Below, in pieces: positions 44,116 through 56,340 of a stretch of DNA of 64,000 nt; position 1 is the first letter of the stretch; each line of letters starts with the position of its first letter. The notes below the pieces were generated by a model. The model was not told the origin of the DNA. It ran no database searches and was given only the letters and a program-made list of their open reading frames with translations. The DNA lies in contig ADNK01000135.1 of NCBI GenBank assembly GCA_000320545.1, positions 92,501 to 156,500 on the forward strand, written 5' to 3'. A program made the position numbers and the translations under genes. Source of the DNA: Bigelowiella natans CCMP2755. Lineage: Eukaryota > Cercozoa > Chlorarachniophyceae.

Positions 44116-44679
44116 CGTTAGAGAGCGACATGAACAAAAGTACGAAGACGCTAAAATTGATATCATGAAAGGTAGAAAAGCATGTGATTGATGCATAACT
44201 GTTGTTGCGATAGCTGACTTCCACCAACTATTTTTCATGCCAAGTAACATATGCTAAATAATGACAAATACCACAGGATTTGCGCGTCTGGGAAAGTCTC
44301 ACGAAGAGATTATGGTCTAAGCTGATGATGAAGATGATACTGATTCCTACTAGAGCTAACAATGAAAAAGAGCAGCGTTATATCGCTATAGTGCAAACTG
44401 ATTTATTCAGACATCATTCAGAATCATTGTCGTATTTGTCGTCCTTCGTCGTCATCATGATTATCTTCTTCGCCAGACTAAACTTCTGAAGCATCAGGAT
44501 CATAAGCAGCAGTATCGATTAACAATGCAATATTTACTCTATATGATACACCACAGAGCAAGCCGATCGTAAGCCACAGGCAGTTCCGCCGCATAATGGA
44601 GTTCAGAACATCTCTCTACCAACAGTCAGAAAAAAATGAAGAAGAAGAAGAAGAAGAAATCACTGCATCCTCTGACTGA
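44116..44679 (+). CDS. 3' part of an unrecognised gene, acidic C-terminus
   Basis: Three phased exons: 44116-44171, 44277-44314 and 44557-44679 (TGA). They read VRERHEQKYEDAKIDIMK, then FARLGKSHEEIM, then a tail with SHRQFRRIMEFRTSLYQQ, a poly-Glu run from GAA repeats and ITASSD. The 5' exons, expected at about 43960-44115, were not resolved. An overlapping frame of the last exon also reads plausibly, so the C-terminus could differ. No family recognised. Confidence 0.35.
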
Positions 44680-45355
44680 GATGAACTCATTTCTAGCATT
44701 GAAACATATCCCCCACCAAATGATAGTTGCCTGTTGTTTACCACAACTAACTCACTAAAAAGGTATCGAAGGGATATGGGGGAATATGGCAAAGTAGAAA
44801 CTCACGCTGGCTTCCAGTACGATTTAGCAGCATGAAGAAGAAGAAAAGAAAAAGAAGAAGAAGAAGATGATGATGATGATGATGATGGTGGTGAGGTTAA
44901 TACGCAGGCTTGAGGTTAAAAATCCATGGGGAATCTATATTTTGTATCCCCATTTTTTAAAATTATCTACCACCACCACCACCATCGTCATCACCATCAT
45001 CGTTATCATCGGTGTCATCATCAGAGTCAAGGATCTGTCAAAAATGAGCTTGGACGAGAGATACCTCAGAGCCCATAGGGTAACAACAACAACAACAACA
45101 ACAATCCTCCTTCTACTTTATATGATCGTGCCATACGACGGTGCCGCATTATTGCCTATGGATGACGACGATGATATTTCCTAAATCGCTCACTCATAGC
45201 GGTGCCTGAGTGGTATCGTGATGGAAAATGCGGATAGACGATTTGGAGAGGCATACAGCACGCACGCAAGCAAGCGCACGATCACACACACACACACACA
45301 CACACGGAAATGATGTTACCATTCCGACTCATTTTTGTTCTTGTTCTTAACTCAG
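44680..45355. other. Probable upstream introns or exons of the NHL gene
   Basis: Candidate NHL-like pieces include EVKNPWGI near 44910-44935 and a coding-looking stretch at 45032-45083 with MSLDERYLRAHR. They could not be joined with confidence. GAT, CCA and AC microsatellites occupy much of the rest. Confidence 0.35.
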
Positions 45356-45616
45356 AATGTAGAGAACGAAATTCGATATTGTTTTGACCTTACTGTTTCT
45401 CCAGATAGCCAGACGGTAGTGGTGCACTGCTGTCTAAAGAAAGAATTAAAAGGGGGGGGGTGGGAGGGGGGGGGCTTTTCACGATCTCTACCTCTCATGC
45501 AGAAATTTGGCAATGATATAGGACACAGACTCTATTTTAAATTTGTTGAAGTTGTTTGAAGATACTGCATCGTAGCATAGTTGTTTCTTCAAAATATGTT
45601 GCTGCTACTACTACTG

Positions 45617-45647
<31 letters not shown>

Positions 45648-46687
45648 ACTACTACTTTGTCCACTCATAATTTGGCTACTGGCTGCTAGGTATATCTCGC
45701 AGACTCCGACAACGGCACAATCAAAAGGATCCCCCACGAGGGTAAGAGGGGAGAGCGAAGAAGAGCTGGTGGAAAAGGAAGGGAGGGGGGGGGTGACCGG
45801 AAATTGAGTAGAATGTATTTGTCATTGTGCACAGTCAGTCATCACATCCTCCCTGTCTCTTTCTTGTGTGTTGAAGGAGGAAAGGTGGAGCTTTGGACAG
45901 GAAATCCCGTTTTGGTAGTACTACTACTATCTAACTATCCATCTCTCCAGTAGGAGGAGGAGAGGAGGACTGCTATGTTGACTGATGCTTGTGATGATAA
46001 TAGTGAGCGCGATTATCACATAATATGACATTTACTATTGATACCACCAAACATTGTCATCAGAATCATCATTATGATGTTGTAATCACAATTATCATTA
46101 TCAGTACCCAATTCCAGAGGATGGGGTAGGGTCTGCGGCTCAGTTCAAAATGCCATTGGTACGTGCTCGTCCGCTGCTTCTGCTTCTGCTTACACTTCAC
46201 ACATTGGCTCTTCTTGCTTGTGTCATCCGCAATGCCAGTAGATTACAGCAAAAACCTAGTATTGCGTCTTTTGCCTATGTTGGGTGGTAGCAAAATGAGC
46301 TTTAGTACTGCTATGCCTGCTTGGCCGCCATCCTATTAGTCTATTGATGGGTTGATTCATTGATTGATTGATATATACCAAAAGGGCATCCATTATGGGA
46401 GTGGTGGGTATCTATATGTCGCAGATACCGGCCACAGTATCATTCGAAAGATTTCGCCAGGTTTGCCATACTTCCTCCTCCTCGTCCTCTTCTTCTTCTT
46501 CCTCCTCTTCTTTTTCCAATTTGCTCCTCCTATAGTTGTCATGATAACTATTTTCCTCTATTGTCCACAGATCGCAACGTGACCTCGTTGGGTTATTTCC
46601 ATAACTTCGATCATCCCCACGGCTCATACTGGTTGGTACTACGACGACGAACGTCAAACAAAGAGACAGACGACCCTTCTGGGATAT

Positions 46688-46739
<52 letters not shown>

Positions 46740-46903
46740 CCTTCCGATCTACCTCTCTCTATTCCCTTCCTCACTCATCATATCTCCTTTTTTAATATTA
46801 TATCGGCAAAAAGGGACGGAGTCGCTTCCAAGTCGAGATTTAATTATGTCGCCTTCCATACATGGCAGCAGCACATCACAACAACACACGCACGCAAACG
46901 CAC

Positions 46904-46946
<43 letters not shown>

Positions 46947-49075
46947 GAGGAGAGATGGGGATGAAGGGGAGGAGCGTACGTCTCCGCAAAAGATATACTT
47001 AATCGATGTATATATACTGTGATTAGCCTTTTGCCCTCTTCGAGAGGTTCGGGTATCTATTCATTGCAGACTCAAACAATGTTGTTATCAGAAAGGTCTA
47101 ATGTGATGCTCATTCTGCTGCTGCTGCTAATTGGATGATGTGTTATCCACCTTGATTAGTTGCGATATGAGATCTCTCCGTCATTGATTAACGGTGTTAT
47201 TTGTTTGTCATTGCGACCAAGTAGTCGCTGATTAACGGTGTTATTTGATTGTCATTACGACCAAGTAGTCGCACGAATGAGTGAATAAATGGCTCCTTTG
47301 AATGGTAGTTTTGCTCAGTGTCTACGATCCCATAATACAGATGCAGCTCAGCGGGGATTACGAAGTTACGACAGTGGCAGGTTTGTTCTTTGGAACACTT
47401 CTTCTTCTTCTTCTTCTTCTTCTTCGTCTTCTTCTACTTGTACTGCAGTAAGAAGAAGAGCAATATAGCAGCAGCAACATCAAGGAGAAGAAGAATAAAG
47501 AGAAGAAACGAATTGTTGAAATGAAAAAAAAGAAGATATACCACCCCGTCCTCCGAGCAGAACTATCATTTCTGCCTCCTCTCCATATTACTTAGAGGAC
47601 TGGTGTCAAATTAAATATACATAAATCGCGACAGTTTCATTGTACTTACTTAAATGACATTGTATTAGGTGGCAAAAAGTACCCTGCCAAGGTTCATTTC
47701 TACTTCTCCTTCATCACATCATCACCATCCTCTTTTCTCTCCTTCTTCTTCTTCTTCTTCGATATATCTATCTACCCCTACATCTTTATCATTGTCGTCG
47801 TCACCATCTTCATCATCATATCTTGTTGTCTTTCATCATTACTAAGGAACATAATGAGTAGTTCCATGGTCACCGAGATCTGCTGCCTTCTCTCTCTCTC
47901 TCTCTCTGTCCATTTATCTACTTGATCTCTCTCTTCTGCCAATCCACTCTCTGTCTTTTCTCATACTGTTCAGTGAGACAACATCGAACGAGTGATCTCA
48001 CATCTCTCATATATCTCATATATCATCTTACTTACATCTTATCAGGAGCCAGAAGAAGGTTGGGAGTGCAGTTTGGAATCTAGATTTCATGCGGCCTCCT
48101 GGAGAGACGGAAGCTCAAAGGTAGTAAGTACTAGTGGCACTAGTAGTTGTAGTAGTAGTAGTAGTGGTAATAATAGTAGCAGTACTAGTAATACTCTGAC
48201 TGTTGCGCCACATCACCAACGCAATGCATCTTGCTGCTGCAAAATGATGACAATAGTGGCGGGGGGGGGGGGGGGGGGAGAAGGTAGAAACAAATGATGA
48301 TGCTCTCAAAGTATGCCTGTGAGTCCGTTGAGCGTTGTCAAACGAACGATGAAGGATGAAGGATATGAGGAGGTACGTGCTTATTCTTGCAACTATTGCT
48401 GCTGCTGTTGGTGGTGTATACAGACCGCCAACTTTCAGCATCCAATCGGTCTAGCTGTGGACAGGTAGTAGCGATCTTTGTCTATGGTGCTAGGAGGATG
48501 GTGTTGAGGAGAATGAGGATGATCATACGATACTATGCTATTAATGTAGTATAAGTGTCATATTCCTACTGTTATTCCCCAATGCGTGCCAGCTCCTATT
48601 TGAGAACATGTTTTTGTTTGTATGTGTGTGTGTGTGTTTGTGTGTTTCTGCCATAATCATGATTCGTGACAACAACAATGTATTTTTTACATCGTTGTCA
48701 GTAAAGGAAACATCTTTGTGGTGGACAATCCAGGAATTGCCAAAAATTGCCCTCAAGGCGTCCGTAAGGTGGCGTTAAGAAGATCAAACTAAACAAGAAG
48801 AAGAAGGAGAAGAGAAGAAGTTGGAGAATATAGTATGGTGCGTAGAAAGGGTATAACTGTTATTATGTTTGTATGATTTCATCAGATTTGCCCCAACGGC
48901 TTCGTCACAAGTTTCGCAGGATTCGAAGAAGGATTTGCGGATGGAATGGGGTAGTTACTAACAACAACATGCTATTATCACTAAAAAGACTGTAGAATCA
49001 GCTCTTACCCAACCTTTTTCAACGCATGTATGTAAGTCCTCATGTCTAGTCTAGTCCACATTGTGTTTCCCTTCT

Positions 49076-49120
<45 letters not shown>

Positions 49121-49790
49121 CCTCCCCCCCTCTTCCTTCTTCTCTTGTTCTCCCACTCGTATAGAACGGAGGCCAAATTTCACAGTCCTTACGGCATCGA
49201 TATTGTAAGCTACATGAGAGTAACCGCGCCATAGACGTTAGTGATGATGTTAGTGATGATGATCTTTTTTAATTCGACTGTGAAGGAGAAGAAGAAAAAG
49301 AAAAAGAAGGAGATACCTACGACGTATGAATTTTCTTCAGGGTTGCATTAAACCCAATGGATACAAACCTGTAGAATAATATTATATACATAAATGATGT
49401 GATTGATTGTTGTGCGTATACATTCACGAAGAACAACTCTGATCATGGTCATCATCATCATCATTATCACATTATCACCAACATTACAGGATGATAGGGA
49501 CACGCTCTATGTGACCGACAGCCTGAATCACGCCATAAGAATGATATCTCCTGACGGCAACGTGACAACGGTGTGATCCACGACAACAACAACAATTAAA
49601 AAAACAGCAAAAACAAAAACAATGCGAACAACGAGGATGAACAACCTTCACATATGGAATTTATAATAATTAATAAAGCAACTAATTCTTACCGCTGCTC
49701 CAGATTGTGGGAAATGGCACCTGTGGAGACACGGATGGATCCCCGTACGTGTGGCCATTAACAACACCACAAATAGAAAACAGTGGAGGA

Positions 49791-49823
<33 letters not shown>

Positions 49824-50282
49824 AATGATGATGATGATGACGAACAAGTTGGCTGGCACACAGCAGTAGCAGCAGCCCCCAGCAATGCTATGATCTCGTT
49901 TTGCTACTTGCGGTGATCAATGAATGTGATTTCACTCGGCTATTACTCATCATTTTATCAAGGAGTCATCATCATTGTAGTAATTTATTGATGTACGCAC
50001 TACTACTCCTAAAATAGACTGCGAGCGAATCTTGATGAACCACGAGGAATAGCCGTAGCTCCTGATGGGTAGTCGTAGTAGCAGCAGCAGTAGTAGTAGC
50101 AGAAGTAGTTGCTAGATGAGCGTGTAAATCAATTCAAATGATGATTCATGTCTATATGCGATTTTAAGAGTCATAGCTGATCGGTGTGTTTACTTGTTCC
50201 TATTTTCCGCAGGTGCATATATGTGTCTGATGCAGAGAATACGAAGGTCAGTTTGTCTTCGCGCTCTTCGGCCTTCATATAC

Positions 50283-50322
<40 letters not shown>

Positions 50323-50395
50323 AAATTCTGTAGACTAACTATTCTCTAACTACAATCTATCTCTCTTGATACTGCACGGAAAGCATGCATATTCT

Positions 50396-50435
<40 letters not shown>

Positions 50436-51022
50436 TCCTTCTCGCATGTTTTCCCCTTACCCATCATCGAAGCTAAGGCTGCTATTATGCATACTTCCTA
50501 AACAACTGCAGCAGCCAAGTGTGATGGTATGTAGCTTCTCAATTACTTCTTCTTTCTCTTCGTGTTGGTATTTATCAAAGATAAAGAAAATAAAACCTTA
50601 TAAAGTTCCACGGACTCCAGATCCCGAGGAAGAGGTTGGTTACAGAACGGCAACGACGACGACGACGACGACGACGACGACACGTGTGCAATAGTTTTGT
50701 AGTTCGCCTAACTAGTAAAACATAAAACCTATTCTTCGTTTGTGTGTGTGTGTGTGTGTTGTGTGTCGGTTGTTGCAGCTGCAGAAGCACGATAGGGTAA
50801 ACTGGTCTCCTGACCCAAAGGTTGATTCTCCACTCTAAAGCAGATACTACTTCCGGTTTTTTATGATAGTTATATGAACAATTAAATTGCAATGCACTGG
50901 TTGAATGTTTTCCGTCTAACCACCACCAACAGTTCATTCGAGCACCCGAATTGGAGCCTGAAAGTGAGCCCCGCGAAGTTTTCGAGCATTTCACATGCGA
51001 CTGGAAAAAAGACCAAGCGTGA
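45356..51022 (+). CDS. NHL-repeat beta-propeller protein, 3' 21 or more exons, acidic C-terminal tail
   Basis: NHL repeats form beta-propellers that usually bind protein, RNA or sugar. Exons: 45356-45415, 45690-45741, 45877-45914, 46105-46158, 46385-46460, 46571-46591, to 47095, 47341-47380, 48059-48119, 48424-48464, 48702-48768, 48886-48950, 49165-49204, 49490-49570, 49704-49744, 50018-50068, 50213-50246, 50473-50526, 50581-50634, 50779-50820, 50933-51022. From 48424 on every junction is in phase. Repeats include VYLADSDNGTIKRI, LYVADTGHSIIRKISP, LFIADSNNVVIRK, LYVTDSLNHAIRMISPDG and IYVSDAENTKLR, with linkers of the type HPIGLAVD. The C-terminus is Pro/Glu-rich (RTPDPEEE, PELEPESEPREVFEHF). 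Exons between 46592 and 47050 and the 5' end are missing from my model. The hydrophobic stretch LRLLLCILP after the last blade could be the closing strand. Confidence 0.82.
46688..46940. repeat. (CT)n and (AC)n tracts in NHL gene intron
   Basis: CT at about 46690-46736 and AC at about 46905-46940. Confidence 0.95.
47186..47272. repeat. Imperfect 44-bp tandem duplication
   Basis: Units 47186-47229 and 47230-47272 both read GATTAACGGTGTTATTTG, then TTGTCATT, then CGACCAAGTAGTCGC, with two or three differences. Intronic in the NHL gene. Confidence 0.9.
49789..49840. repeat. (GAT)n
   Basis: Trinucleotide array just after the donor of exon 49704-49744. It is read as poly-Asp if the intron is ignored. 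Confidence 0.9.
50284..50430. repeat. Two (AT)n tracts in one NHL intron
   Basis: AT at about 50286-50319 and about 50400-50429, in the intron before exon 50473-50526. These are the last large dinucleotide arrays in the window. Confidence 0.95.
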
Positions 51023-51662
51023 CACTGATCGACAGCACTGTAGGCGTACAATGCATGAGATTGGCGACTCTGAGAAAGAGATGGCTTTGGGGAAATTAAT
51101 CTTAATCAAGTAGCAGCAGGCTGCGCTTGTCTATAACCACGTTGAAGATGTATTCGAAAGTACACACCGCCGTTTTTGTTCTTCACTGAATAAGCAAGGT
51201 GTACAACAATAGCCCACATGCATGTCACATGCATGGCATCGTACACTTGCATATGTTTATCATTTACGTACACATACGATATGTATTTGCATTGCGGGTT
51301 GTCAAGTGCGAAGTCTGGTGCTTGACTCTAGGACTAGCTAGCATGCATCGTATCTCGTCATTGCCCTGGGCTTATTTGCGTTAATATTTTAGCTCACTTG
51401 GTATATCTAAATATGGTGTGCGACGGTTATGTTGGATGTCACATTCATCATGCTTGCAAACATAGCGCTGGCTAAGAACAGTAGGGTATTCGTTTGGGTG
51501 CAAACTAGCAAGCACGAACATACGAGCATGAACGCCACAGCTGCGCATCATTCAATAATATGTGTGTCAACGTAAACGTAGACGATTTCTCTTTCTTAAA
51601 TTGAATTAAGCTTTGTTATTGAATAAGTATAAAACTTACACTTCAACTAGGGTTTATTAGGG
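51023..51662. other. Convergent intergenic region, no gene
   Basis: It lies between the 3' ends of the NHL gene (+) and the next gene (-). Palindromic TGCATG and CTAGCTAGCATGCAT words occur at about 51215-51345. Confidence 0.5.
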
Positions 51663-52955
51663 CTAGTTTTTGTTCCTGTCATACCCATCCATACGATCCA
51701 AAGCAGCTTGCCAGTCATTAAATCCCTGCGCATTTGTAAGATTAAGAGACCACAAACATACTTTGGTAAAATAGTAGAGTATTTTTGGTCAACATGTAAC
51801 ATTTACCTGAACTCCTTTGAAAAACAGCCATCCAGCGCTTGGCAGACCCGTTAAAGCAAATGTCCCCAAAAGTGGCAGGTATAACGGGCTGAAACAATGA
51901 TTTATTCTCTCCATAAACTTACTGCTTAGAATAATCGATTCAAAAGGTTACTGAACGTTGGAAGCATGTATGAATCTTGTGGCTTTACGCGTGTTTGCAT
52001 TTGAGAAAAGGTAGCGCTACCTATCTGCTGGAATGACCCCAAACGCAGGGTTTTTGGCAGCAATCTCAAAAAAGCTCCCAACAGCCGCTATCGTCACGAG
52101 GCCCGACCCGAGCAGATAGAAACCGAATGGAAGCTAAGTGACAGTAGCGTTTTGAATTTATGTGGGAAAGTTAGGGCGAATGCAAGTTAGCGAATAGTTA
52201 ACTGGCAAAGTAAACCACCACAAGATGGCACGATTCTAATCAATACCGCGTTTCCGCCGCCTGTGCTTTGGGTTTGAAGAGGAGGTGGCTCCACGGGCTT
52301 GATAGAAGCTGCGAAACAGAAATAGATATTAGAAAAATAATATGTTACTCGCATAAATTGTTTCTTAGCAACCTGTTGCATTAGCTTCCGCATCTTGCAC
52401 TGCATTAACGATCCACCTTTCTCTGAAAGTAGGCGTGTTTTCCACTATTTCTTTCCTGCATCCGCCTGGTGATACGTTTATATGCACTAGTTCAGTGTAA
52501 CATATAACATGAAGACATAGCTGATTTGGGGTTTTAAATTCTAGTAGACAACCTTGGTGAAATTGAGACATGTGGCCCGAGAAGACAGATGGGGAGGCCA
52601 TTCTTGTTCGGATATGTTGCATTCTCATGCGAGTCGCTGAGTGAACGGAAGGAATGCTATTATCACGATCTCAAGAGCGTAGGAATTGATTATGAATGTA
52701 TAGATACGGTGATATTTGGAATGATTTCGCGTTGGCGATAAGCTGAACGATTGGCCACACATCGACGTAGCCCCACAACACACAAATTCACCCCAAAACT
52801 CCACAAAGTACACCTTGTGATCTTCTAAGTAGGGCTGCATTTCCACTACTATGGGATCTAATTCCGGAGACGAGGCAAACGAGAAGAGTGGATAACAATG
52901 CAACAGCGATGAAGGCCAACGAGGGCTTGCCGGAGGAGCACGTGGCAGCTGCCAT
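51663..52955 (-). CDS. Membrane protein, 184 aa, possibly plastid-targeted
   Basis: Six phased exons on -: 52955-52814, 52465-52373, 52308-52247, 52133-52021, 51888-51807, 51725-51663 (TAG). The N-terminus has a hydrophobic signal (FIAVALLSTLLVCLVSG), then a Ser/Arg-rich stretch without acidic residues (IRSHSSGNAALLRRSQ). That arrangement resembles the bipartite leaders of nucleus-encoded proteins of secondary plastids. The mature part has a Pro-rich linker and two membrane segments (FGFYLLGSGLVTIAAVGSFF and LPLLGTFALTGLPSAGWLFF), ending FNDWQAALDRMDGYDRNKN. The FALTGLPSAGWLFF segment reminds me of small conserved thylakoid proteins, but I cannot name a family. An upstream in-frame ATG at 52985 would lengthen the leader by ten residues. 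Confidence 0.65.
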
Positions 52956-53255
52956 TTTGCGTTGTGGCAAATTTATATGCGACAAGGAAATATGTATGAC
53001 ACATCTCGCAAAATGCCAGTGTCTATATTAAATTATTTTGAATTCGAAATTCAATAAATGTCCTATATTTTATAGATGCGACAACCCAATATTGCACTCG
53101 AAATCTAGGTCGAGTGTACTCGTGGCAGAGCTCCCTCCCCCTGTCCTCTTGCAGGTTGTCAGTCAGTGATTGAAAATTCATGAAGAGAGAGGAGTTCGGA
53201 AATTTACCATATAATATAAGCAATTACCCTTCCCGAGAGGTTGAAAGTTGATTAG
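52956..53255. promoter_or_regulatory. Putative shared promoter, 300 bp
   Basis: It lies between the start codons of the possible plastid protein (-) and the 359-aa protein (+). No clear motif is seen. Confidence 0.35.
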
Positions 53256-55177
53256 ATGAAAGTCGCTGTTGAAAAGGATGTATTTAGTGCGTTGAACAGT
53301 CTCACGGAAGCATTTCCCGAATACGTGCTAGATCGAAACTATTACTGAAGCTGTGCTTCGCTGTTTTCAATCAGGAATAACTTATTATTGTATCCTAATG
53401 GGCACAACTTTACGAGAATTGAATGAAAGGCTGACTGAGGTTGATACTACAACTGTGTATTTGGGTGGACGTGAAATACAGTGACAACTGTAATTTTATG
53501 CAAACAGATTGAGAATAAATTGTTTGTTCCGGGTCACTTCAAGGGAGCTGAAGTTGAATGCAGAGCAATACTCAATGACAGCTATACGAAGGTAAAGCTC
53601 CTACGGATTCGTTTACTTTCCAATGTTAACATATTCACTCCACAGACGGATAAAAGTTTGCAAGACTGCACAGTTATTCTCTGCATTCAGGTTAGTTGTT
53701 TAATTTCAAGAGTGTAGCATATTCCTTAAGTAAATATGATATGTTCAAAGGCGATGTTCGAGCAACAGAAGTCTCCAAAAGAAGTGGATGAATTCGTCTT
53801 AGAACAATACGAATCTTTTATCAAGACCCCTTACCAAGTTTTCGCAATCTGGTAGGCATAATAACACTACAGTATATTTATTTGCAACAGCACAGGAACA
53901 TTTATTAATCGTCATCATATCAATTTTATTTTTAGGTTCCAGTACAAAGTGTACAGACGAGATTTGAGCAGTGCCTGCAGTGCTGGGATAGAATATCTTG
54001 CACGCAACAAGGTTGTATTAAGACATCCTAAAAGCCTTTTCGATTTCTAACCCTTATTATTTCTTTTCTTTCCCGCAGAATGCTCTTGAACAGTGGCAAT
54101 ATGATGAATTCATAGAGCTGCTGGTGTTCCATTGCCTCACAGGTTGCGCCACACATGCCTTTGTGCTAGCAGCAACATCTTCTTCATACGACTCACCATC
54201 CTTATAATACAGAACTCGGTGAATACAAGCGCGCCCTAAGGTTTCTAAAGAGAAACACTTACTTATCCAAATCGAAGAAGACAAAATATATCAAGGAATT
54301 GCAAAGGTGGTGGCACTTCTTTAGTCGCTCGAGATGAATGCATCTTTGCAAGTGACATCACCCATTTATACAGATTGATTCGTGGGGAAGATGGCGACAT
54401 CGAAACTGCAGCACCGTCCTCAATGCATAAAGGCAAGAGGAGCTTACATAGTAAAGGCGTTGATACTGGAGGAATAGAGGAGAGCAAAAAAGGAGGTGCA
54501 ACATCTGCTAGCAGCGGAACTCAAAGCTTTGGCAATATTGGGAAAGACATATTTGAGTCAAAGAAAAATGCTCTATCTCAAAAAGAGAAGCAAGGGGTAT
54601 TTGTCTAAGAATATTATGTTATTTGCAGGTGATTTATGCATCTTCTAATCTATGTGTCCCACCCAGCAGCAAGGAAGGCCAGCTTTAACACGTTGGGAAC
54701 GAGTGATGATTTTGCTTCGCAAGTTTTTGAAGGTTGCCAAAATAATCCCACTTTGTTATATGAGCAGCACGATCAATTTGAATATTTGTATCAGTTTAGT
54801 GTCGTTTATCTGCTCCCCTTTTCTCTCCTTGTGTGAGTGATTTATTTCTTTATTGAGTCTGTTTTTGTCGTCAGAGATTAAAAGAGGTGGCACCTGTGGC
54901 TTTCGCGCTGATCTTCGTAGGGATTTTATTGCTACTTATGAGAAATGCAGTTAGTTCTGTTCGGTTCGATCGTCTCAAGTAAGTAAAATGACATAAGTTT
55001 AGATACCCACGTTCTAGAATTTAAAATTTGTTTACATAATTTCTCTTTCCTCAATTCTCTTTCCCTCTCGTGCGTCTTGTTCTATTTTCATTCATACTGA
55101 TGTGAAAATGTGATTACAGGCTAGAGGCAAAACGTTTTTTAAGTTTATTCTTCGCATTGGATCCACTGTCAAGATAG
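53256..55177 (+). CDS. 359-aa protein, helical N-domain and two C-terminal membrane segments, possibly PEX26/APEM9-like
   Basis: Eleven phased exons: 53256-53324, 53508-53591, 53646-53690, 53751-53851, 53936-54011, 54079-54142, 54213-54306, 54374-54596, 54667-54830, 54877-54978, 55120-55177 (TAG). They sum to exactly 360 codons. The N-terminal 180 residues look like helical repeats (YRRDLSSACSAGIEYLARNK, EFIELLVFHCLTELGEYKRA). A polar Ser/Gly/Lys linker follows, then NLNICISLVSFICSPFLSLL and VAFALIFVGILLLLM as membrane segments, and a short basic tail. A TPR-like domain with C-terminal anchors is the plan of the peroxisomal AAA-ATPase receptors PEX26 and APEM9. This is a resemblance of architecture, not a confirmed homology; other tail-anchored proteins fit too. 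Confidence 0.65.
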
Positions 55178-55199
55178 TCATCTAAATTCGGTAATGATA

Positions 55200-56340
55200 T
55201 TCCTAACTTGTAAATAAACGACACCAGAAAATATGCAGAGTTCTTTGTTGTACGGGGTAGATACAACTATGCATGACACCATTGTACATACAGCAGCCTA
55301 ACATTGTTGCAAATCACGACTGTGGGGCGTAACTGATAACCACGCATCGCGTTGCAGCGCATGTGCAGCATGCAGCAATTTGCGATGTGATCAAAGTGTA
55401 GCAAAAATTACATGCTTGCAATTGTCACGCGCAATGAGTACGCAAATGTCCACGACGCTCGACGGACCAGCACTGGTGTCACTTATACACTTTCTCACAG
55501 ACGGGCAGCCACACAGCCAAAAACATTGCTACATCATGGGCCGCGCTACGTGCAGCTAGCTAGCTAGCTAGATGCGATGGGCATGCTGCTGGCATCTGGA
55601 GCATGTGTGTAATGTGCATGCGCACAGTGAACGCGTTGCGAAGTCACGAACGAGTGCCATCGACTGCTAGTCGAATCAAAGTTGTGCAATGTGTGATCAT
55701 GTCATGCTAGCATGAGCTAGTGAGCCACAGTTGTCCAAGCTGCTAGACTGCGCGTTCACGTGCTAGCGTGCGTCCATGGACATGCTTCGATCGAGCAACA
55801 GCAGATCTAAACGGCAACGCCAGGACGTGTGTGATGCGCGTACAGCTCACAGACCATTAATCAGCAATGCTGGCAACAAGTGCCATCTACTAGTCTGCGT
55901 TCTGTGCGCTCGATCGTATCAAGCATGTCTAGCTAGCTAGCTAGATGTGTCTACATGCGCTAGTGCGGCTTTCGATCAGCATCAATGCTCTAATGCCATT
56001 GTCTGTGTCGTGTGTCGTATGTGGGTGTGGATGGGTGCGTGCACTAGTGCACATACGGTCATGCTACTAGCTAGCACATGCGCTGCGAGTAATCTAACAT
56101 GCATGTAGGATGCACTCGCAACCCTAGAACCTGTTGTACACACGCTGGCGCACAAGCATGCGATGCTCTACGCTCTACATCTAGACATGCGCTATAGCGC
56201 GTGTTCGACCGGCACCCAACTCGTAGCATTTCCATGTGCACCCCTAATAAATTACGTAATTAAGGTATCTGGTGTGTAGCTAGATAGCGTGCATATCTGA
56301 TTCCGCACACCGCCAATAGATGGATCAGATTTTGTTGGCC
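55200..56340. repeat. Intergenic DNA dense in CTAG/GCTAGC/TGCATGC palindromes
   Basis: GCTAGCTAGCTAG runs at about 55557-55571 and 55929-55944 and GTGCACTAGTGCAC-like words at about 56038-56052 match the vocabulary of 24240-25150. No gene is supported. Confidence 0.7.

Noticed and set aside
49005-49232. Minus-strand frame with Arg-Glu repeats
   Set aside because: It translates a GA/CT microsatellite and is antisense to an NHL exon.
53379-53483. Frame beginning MGTTLRELNERLTEV, possible exon of the 359-aa gene
   Set aside because: It cannot be joined in phase to exons 53256-53324 and 53508-53591, which join perfectly without it.
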